Source of the DNA: Minisyncoccota bacterium
Lineage (GTDB): Bacteria > Patescibacteriota > Minisyncoccia > UBA6257 > XYB1-36-10
NCBI GenBank assembly: GCA_028709185.1
Contig: JAQVXM010000026.1
Location: forward strand, 1 to 8,792
Reading direction: 5' to 3'
DNA: 8,792 nt
Below the pieces are notes generated by a model. It had not been told where the DNA came from, ran no database searches, and saw only the letters and a list, made by a program, of their open reading frames with translations. Shown here piece by piece: positions 5,787 through 8,792 of this stretch. Numbering within the stretch: position 1 is the first letter of the stretch; each line of letters opens with the position of its first letter. The position numbers and the translations under genes were made by a program.

Positions 5787-6028
5787 TAATTTTTAATTTA
5801 TGATTCATTTTTTTCTTTTTTGTCAAAAGATATTTTTTATTATGCTTATTTGAATTCATCTCAATACCTTGAATATCTTCTATTATAATACCTAAATCTG
5901 TTAATTTTCTAATTTTATTAGGATTATTTGTAAGCAGTATTATATTTTTTATTCCTAAATCATTAAAAATTTCTTTAATTACATTTTATACTTTTAATCA
6001 TATTCAAATCTTTATCATCCGATTTAAA
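5782..6028 (-). pseudogene. ribA: C-terminal relic of GTP cyclohydrolase II
   Basis: The minus strand from 5985 to 5782 encodes EIFNDLGIKNIILLTNNP, then NKIRKLTDLGIIIE, NKHNKKYLLTKKKKM and a lysine-rich end. This follows the end of GTP cyclohydrolase II (consensus ILRDLGVxxIRLLTNNPxKI, then PNPHNxxYLxTKxxKxGH), the first enzyme of riboflavin synthesis. Just upstream, in another frame (6028-5989), FKSDDKDLNMIKSIK matches the preceding family segment LGFPADDRDYxIxAQIL, so one frameshift lies near 5985-5990. Everything before that, including the zinc-binding Cys residues and the GTP site, is gone; the relic ends against the plus-strand promoter at 6012-6040. It has no start codon or ribosome-binding site of its own. 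The frame was too broken to be counted as a gene, but the homology is clear. Confidence 0.75.
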
Positions 6029-6040
6029 CTATGATATAAT
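6012..6040 (+). promoter_or_regulatory. promoter of the 6150 gene
   Basis: TTATCA (6012-6017), 17-bp spacer ending in the extended -10 TGA, then perfect TATAAT (6035-6040). The predicted start near 6047 gives a leader of about 100 nt. Confidence 0.55.
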
Positions 6041-6076
6041 GGAAGCGAAATAAAGTCCCCATCAATAAAAAGAAAT

Positions 6077-6122
6077 AACCGACGGAGAAAAACGCGGTTG
6101 AAGAATAAGTTATATTTTCTCC
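6077..6122 (+). promoter_or_regulatory. interleaved hairpins in the leader of the 6150 gene
   Basis: AACCG (6077-6081) can pair with CGGTT (6095-6099), and GGAGAAAA (6084-6091) with TTTTCTCC (6115-6122). Because the two pairings interleave, they would form an H-type pseudoknot or be mutually exclusive. The second would hide a GGAG sequence. Function unknown. Confidence 0.25.
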
Positions 6123-6149
6123 AACTGTTTGATTTATTAAAGAAAAAAT

Positions 6150-6410
6150 ATGAATAAAAACAAAGCAGATTTTTTCGAGAATTTTCCAGACGAGTGGGAA
6201 AAAATGAGAAAAAAACTTCAAGCGCTGTCTTTGGAAGAACTTCAAGAATTGAGCGAGCGAGTCGGTATCCGTTTTACAGGAGGAAACAAAAACGTGTTCG
6301 ACAAAGAAGAAGCGACGACAAAAGAACAATTTATTATGGTTTTGGACGAAGCCCGAAAAAATAAACTTCTTTCCGCTTACGATCAAATAATAAAAAAAAG
6401 AAAATCGTAA
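6150..6410 (+). CDS. small charged helical protein of unknown function
   Basis: An 86-residue hypothetical protein preceded by a good promoter and a roughly 100-nt leader; the weak purine stretch TAAAG before ATG 6150 is the only ribosome-binding candidate. Residues 1-40 form a predicted amphipathic helix pair (EWEKMRKKLQALSLEELQELSERVGI), followed by a Gly-containing turn FTGGNKNVF and a second helical part TTKEQFIMVLDEARKNKLLSAYDQIIKKRKS with a basic tail. The pattern L-x-x-L-x-x-G-I followed by T-x-x-x-x-I-x-x-L recalls short helix-extended-helix nucleic acid-binding folds such as SAP, but the resemblance is weak. No signal peptide or membrane segment. The coding bias and lack of in-frame stops support a real gene. 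It lies 71 bp before the Nudix gene, which has its own promoter. Confidence 0.65.
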   Translation: MNKNKADFFENFPDEWEKMRKKLQALSLEELQELSERVGIRFTGGNKNVFDKEEATTKEQFIMVLDEARKNKLLSAYDQIIKKRKS

Positions 6411-6462
6411 TGAGAAAGCATTTTATTTATAAAAGGATTCGCTGATTATTTAATTTTATAAA

Positions 6463-6471
6463 TGTTATAAT
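6463..6471 (+). promoter_or_regulatory. extended -10 promoter of the Nudix gene
   Basis: TGT followed by TATAAT (6466-6471). The ATG at 6482 lies ten bases downstream, so the transcript would be leaderless or nearly so; no Shine-Dalgarno sequence exists. The -35 match (TGATTA, 6443-6448) is weak. Confidence 0.45.
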
Positions 6472-6481
6472 AATTGAAATA

Positions 6482-6886
6482 ATGCATATGACTCACCAAC
6501 TTTTTGAGATAACACAAAATGCCATTATAATTAATCCTAAAGGAGAAGTTTTAATATTAAGACACGCAAGCGGTCCTTGGCTTTTGCCCGGAGGCAGAAT
6601 AAATAAAGGAGAAAATTGGATGGACGCTTTAAAAAGAGAAATAAAGGAAGAAACAGGAATAAATAATTTTGAGATAAAAAATATTTTAGACGTGGACAGT
6701 TGGTTTAAAGAAGATGGGGGAAAATTTTCAGTGACATTTTTAATAAAAGTTGATGAAAATAATATTATAAAGTTAGGAGAAGAACATAAGGAATATGCTT
6801 TTATCAAAGAAGAAGATTTGAAAAAATACAATTTTTGGCATGAAAGCATAGAAAAGAGAATAAAAGAAGCTTTCGCTTTCATATAA
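6482..6886 (+). CDS. Nudix hydrolase
   Basis: The 134-residue protein is a single Nudix domain with a perfect Nudix box: Gly38, Glu44, Arg52, Glu53, Glu56, Glu57 and Gly59 occupy the G-x5-E-x7-REUxEExGU positions (GGRINKGENWMDALKREIKEETG). These residues bind the divalent metal and catalyse cleavage of a nucleoside diphosphate linked to another moiety. NAIIINPKGEVLILRHASGPWLLPGG before the box is the usual strand pair and proline turn. The substrate cannot be read from sequence; small proteins like this act on (d)NTPs, ADP-ribose, nucleotide sugars or, in some cases, capped RNA. A second ATG lies two codons in (6488), so the start is uncertain by two residues. The gene ends 25 bp before the convergent CYTH gene. 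Confidence 0.9.
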   Translation: MHMTHQLFEITQNAIIINPKGEVLILRHASGPWLLPGGRINKGENWMDALKREIKEETGINNFEIKNILDVDSWFKEDGGKFSVTFLIKVDENNIIKLGEEHKEYAFIKEEDLKKYNFWHESIEKRIKEAFAFI

Positions 6887-6910
6887 ACTAACGTAAATTT
6901 TCAATGAAAA

Positions 6911-7521
6911 TTATGCGTTAAACCGAATTACAGATAATGCTTTAATAATCAAAGGGTGCGGAATCTGATTTTTTATAAGCGGTTCGGAACTAACTCCTTC
7001 CCATGATTGTTTTTTTATCTTTTCAAAAGTATCCTTATCCCATAATTGCAAACCTAATTCTTTAGCAGTTTTTTTTATTTTGTTTATAGCCGCCGGTATA
7101 TCTTTCTTTTTTGACACTAATTCTTCAATCTCAAAAAAATCTCCGACTTGCGATCCAAATTTAAACGAGATAGAAGACGTTCCTTTACAAGCTTCAAATT
7201 TATCAGCGTATGACAAAACCCATTTAGTTTCCCCGATGTTATGTAAAATATCAATCAGAGGCATCAAGTGTTCCGGTTTTATGTCAATTTGTCTCTCAAA
7301 CTTTGCCTCTCCTCTCTTTGCGCGATATTTAAAAATAAGGTGAACGCCATATTTATTAATTTTTAAACGAAAATCATGAGAACCTTTAGCAAATAAAGCC
7401 AACTCGACTATTCTATTCAACAAACCCCATTTTTTTCCACAATATCTCGCAAAGCGGAAAAATCATTCCAAGTAATTGGTCCACGGAGTTCGCATTCTAT
7501 AAAGTTTTCTTTTTTATTCAT
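6911..7521 (-). pseudogene. CYTH-domain protein split by a -1 frameshift at an A7 run
   Basis: The first 34 codons (ATG 7521 to TGA 7417) begin with NFIECELRG, which contains the ExExK/R motif that opens CYTH domains (class IV adenylate cyclase and thiamine triphosphatase fold, acting on triphosphates inside a beta tunnel). The rest follows in the -1 frame from about 7429 to 6911: DFRLKINKYGVHLIFKYRAKRGEAKFERQIDI gives alternating basic and acidic tunnel strands, and GDFFEIEELVS the late acidic strand. Joined, the product has about 203 residues, a normal CYTH size; neither piece alone carries all tunnel residues. The join falls at GAA AAA AAT, which contains the heptamer A AAA AAT (7435 to 7429), so programmed frameshifting, a homopolymer indel mutation or an assembly error are all possible. 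Whether the gene works is therefore undecided. No Shine-Dalgarno sequence precedes ATG 7521. Confidence 0.7.
7429..7436 (-). other. slippery A-run at the CYTH frame junction
   Basis: Seven A followed by T and GGGG on the minus strand. A -1 slip on A AAA AAT moves the ribosome from the N-terminal frame (VEKN) exactly into the C-terminal frame (WGLLNRIVELA). The N-terminal frame stops 12-14 bases later at TGA. No stimulatory structure was worked out downstream. Confidence 0.45.
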
Positions 7522-7635
7522 ATTTATATAAAGTTACCGGCGAGTTTTTTAAACCTTTCAAATTCTTTTTTCAGTATAAATATATATTTTTATTTATCAA
7601 TCACAAACCAATACAGTATTAAAAGATATAAAAGG

Positions 7636-7661
7636 AAAAAGCCTAAAATCAATTAGGCTTT
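7636..7661 (-). terminator. intrinsic terminator of the 7682 gene
   Basis: AAAGCCTAA (7638-7646) pairs with TTAGGCTTT (7653-7661) around a 6-nt loop. On the minus strand the hairpin leads into TTTTT (7640 to 7636), about 20 bp after the stop codon. Confidence 0.75.
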
Positions 7662-7681
7662 GAGATTTTAATCATTAAAAA

Positions 7682-8137
7682 TTACTTTAGCGACTTTTCC
7701 AGTTTAACAATTCTTGTTTCGTGGCTAGAAATGATTTTATCCTGCCTTTTGTATTGCTCAAGTCCAGATATATTTTCAGTTTCCAAATCTTCCAGTTTTC
7801 CAAAAATATTTTCCATATTTTTGGACGTTTCTTTCTTAAAGTCAGTCATTTTTTCTTTAAACTCATCAAGTTCCAACTTAACTTCAGAAATTTTTTCTTC
7901 TAAATCCAAAAAACCTTTTTGAGTTAAGGCGGCCAACTTATCTAAATCAATCGAATTGGTTTTAACTGAAGAAGCTAGTTTATTTATATCAGTAGAATTA
8001 ACCTCAACTAAAGAAGCTAATTTATTTATATCAGTAGAATTGGTTTTAACTAAAGAAGCTAGTTCATTTATATCAGTAGAATTGGTTTTAACCAAAACGG
8101 CCAGCTTATTTAAAGTCATTTTTTGCTTGTTTGGCAT
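7682..8137 (-). CDS. small coiled-coil protein with 14-residue repeats
   Basis: The 151-residue protein starts with a short basic leader (MPNKQKMT), followed by four nearly identical 14-residue units of the form NKLASLVKTNSTDI (residues 10-65) and a fifth, diverged copy (66-79). Fourteen residues are two heptads, and Leu/Val/Ile fall in the a and d positions. The rest is an uninterrupted charged helix (KISEVKLELDEFKEKMTDFKK... to RIVKLEKSLK), so the whole molecule is probably an elongated coiled coil. No signal peptide, membrane segment or enzymatic motif is present. The gene has an extended -10 box seven bases before its ATG and its own terminator, so it is a complete single-gene unit. The truncated gene at the right edge encodes a similar heptad protein. 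Function unknown; a structural or partner-bridging role is a guess. Confidence 0.75.
   Translation of the reverse strand: MPNKQKMTLNKLAVLVKTNSTDINELASLVKTNSTDINKLASLVEVNSTDINKLASSVKTNSIDLDKLAALTQKGFLDLEEKISEVKLELDEFKEKMTDFKKETSKNMENIFGKLEDLETENISGLEQYKRQDKIISSHETRIVKLEKSLK
7947..8114 (-). repeat. four tandem 42-bp coding repeats
   Basis: Units begin at 7947, 7989, 8031 and 8073 with constant 42-bp spacing, each containing a variant of TCAGTAGAATTGGTTTTAAC on the plus strand. The two copies at 8031 and 8073 are nearly identical in DNA, which suggests recent duplication or slippage. Repeat length keeps both reading frame and heptad phase. Confidence 0.85.
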
Positions 8138-8144
8138 TTGTTTA

Positions 8145-8153
8145 ATTATACCA
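8145..8153 (-). promoter_or_regulatory. extended -10 promoter of the 7682-8137 gene
   Basis: TGG followed by TATAAT on the minus strand (8153 to 8145), seven bases before the ATG at 8137. No -35 match or Shine-Dalgarno sequence is visible, so a leaderless message is likely. Confidence 0.55.
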
Positions 8154-8299
8154 TCCCCCTTTCTTGCGTTGTGGATTACTCTTTATTATTTAAAAGACTT
8201 AACATCTTAAACTTACGACCACGGTTTTAATTTAGCATTTTAACCTATGAAACTCCACAATCTTACGGCTGTTGGTTTTGGTTTGGTACTTTAGCAAAT

Positions 8300-8326
8300 A
8301 AAAAAGGCCGTTTTGAGGCGGCCTTT
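8300..8326 (-). terminator. intrinsic terminator on the minus strand
   Basis: AAAGGCCG (8303-8310) pairs with CGGCCTTT (8319-8326) around an 8-nt loop; on the minus strand six T follow (8305 to 8300). It lies about 220 bp after the stop codon of the gene at the right edge, so it ends that transcript or an RNA between them. Confidence 0.75.
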
Positions 8327-8543
8327 GTGGTTTTCGCGAAAAATTTTACATATTTAACCTTAAGAGGTTAGATGTTACGCCAGTTTTTCAGGCGTTAGTG
8401 CTTCATTTAGGTATGTATTTAATTGTAAATATACTGATGCGGTTTTACCGCTTTTATTACAGATGACCCGACTAAGCCATCCTTATGCCTATTAATACTA
8501 AAAAAGAGAAAATAATATTTCACACAAGATCAGGAGGATAGAA

Positions 8544-8792
8544 TTATTTTCCAGAATCGATTCCAGCTTTATTCTCAAGAAGTTTAATTCTTGAGAGAGC
8601 ATCTTCAAATTCATGACGATAAACAAGCTCGCCACGCAATTCTTTGACGTCATTTTCCAAACGACCCAAACGGGCGTCTATATATTCAAGTTTTTCATCG
8701 ACAGAGTCCATTCCTTTTTCCAAACCATCAAATCTATTTTCCAGACCATCAAATCTGTTTTCCAGACCGTCAAATCTACCCTCCAGACTATT
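8544..8792 (-). CDS. heptad-repeat coiled-coil protein, C-terminal part
   Basis: The frame is open from the right edge to TAA at 8544-8546, giving the last 82 residues of a protein whose start lies outside the window. It opens with consecutive 7-residue units of the form FDGLENR (residues 1-25), a perfect heptad repeat, and continues as a charged helix: MDSVDEKLEYIDARLGRLENDVKELRGELVYRHEFEDALSRIKLLENK, ending in AGIDSGK. Such short coiled-coil proteins are frequent in Patescibacteria genomes and recall tail-fibre or scaffold helices, but no function can be assigned. The 21-bp DNA repeats (8710-8785) are similar to one another, indicating slippage-driven length change. It resembles the 7682-8137 protein in architecture rather than in sequence. 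Confidence 0.7.
   Translation of the reverse strand, partial: NSLEGRFDGLENRFDGLENRFDGLEKGMDSVDEKLEYIDARLGRLENDVKELRGELVYRHEFEDALSRIKLLENKAGIDSGK

Larger units (their letters stand above)
8138..8543. other. 406-bp intergenic region with repeats and hairpins, no gene seen
   Basis: No reading frame of recognisable origin lies here. The contents are the promoter above, an imperfect direct repeat of about 33 bp (8211-8243 and 8261-8294, each starting with CTTACG and running into GGTTTT), a minus-strand terminator (8300-8326), and three small hairpins: 8355-8370 (TAACCT/AGGTTA), 8377-8395 (ACGCC/GGCGT) and 8439-8451 (GCGGT/ACCGC). The 8327-8543 part could be a long 3' UTR of the coiled-coil gene on its right or hold a structured RNA. 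Confidence 0.5.

Noticed and set aside
6024..6386. Minus-strand frame of 120 codons opposite the 6150 gene
   Set aside because: It is the antisense of a better supported gene, Phe-rich as expected for the complement of Lys codons.
6890..6919. Hairpin between the Nudix and CYTH stop codons as a terminator
   Set aside because: The stem is AT-rich with an internal loop and neither side is followed by a T-run.
7947..8114. Regularly spaced repeats as a CRISPR array
   Set aside because: Units are directly adjacent, have no unique spacers and keep an open coding frame with heptad periodicity.
8531..8540. AGGAGG on the plus strand as a ribosome-binding site
   Set aside because: No start codon or open frame follows at a suitable distance.
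1..8792. tRNA, rRNA or TGA-recoding signals
   Set aside because: No tRNA arm pattern was found by eye, and TGA ends the 3884-4531 gene normally, so there is no sign of a changed code.

Overview
This is a gene-dense, very AT-rich stretch of bacterial chromosome. Small proteins, short spacers, Lys/Asn/Ile-rich composition, TGA used as an ordinary stop, and families common in ultra-small genomes (a PRPP-binding paralog pair, short coiled-coil proteins, a SLOG protein) point to a member of the Candidate Phyla Radiation (Patescibacteria, perhaps Parcubacteria). That assignment is inference from gene content; no rRNA or other marker gene is present.

Left part (1-3270). The 5' end of a SLOG/LOG-like nucleotide-binding protein runs off the left edge on the minus strand. 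Behind it lies a nucleoside hydrolase split by an internal deletion and frameshift (124-947). A divergent promoter region then leads through a long leader, with a possible leader peptide, a large hairpin and a terminator, into a phosphoribosyltransferase-fold protein (1168-2043, plus). This converges, across back-to-back terminators, on a longer full-length paralog (2125-3153, minus) that keeps the canonical PRPP loop. The minus-strand promoter of the second gene takes its -35 box from one arm of a perfect 42-bp palindrome (3229-3270).

Middle part (3271-5774). A 613-bp region without an intact gene holds a 183-bp element bounded by 13-bp inverted repeats, a strong plus-strand promoter, a decayed C-terminal piece of an alpha/beta hydrolase and an intrinsic terminator buried in the 3' end of the opposing gene. 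Three minus-strand genes follow in a cluster: a DUF84-type NTPase, a gluzincin-like zinc metallopeptidase and an RBBP9/YdeN-like serine hydrolase. Two of them have a TATAAT box only 6-8 nt before the ATG, suggesting leaderless mRNAs.

Right part (5782-8792). A decayed C-terminus of GTP cyclohydrolase II (ribA) precedes a small helical protein and a Nudix hydrolase on the plus strand. A CYTH-domain gene follows on the minus strand, split at an A7 slippery run, then a small coiled-coil protein with 42-bp coding repeats. A 406-bp spacer with hairpins and a terminator separates it from a second coiled-coil protein cut by the right edge.

Two themes stand out. One is nucleotide and ribose-phosphate handling: nucleoside hydrolase, SLOG, two PRPP-type proteins, NTPase, Nudix, CYTH and the ribA relic. 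The other is gene decay: three relics and one frameshifted gene in under 9 kb, interspersed with intact genes.
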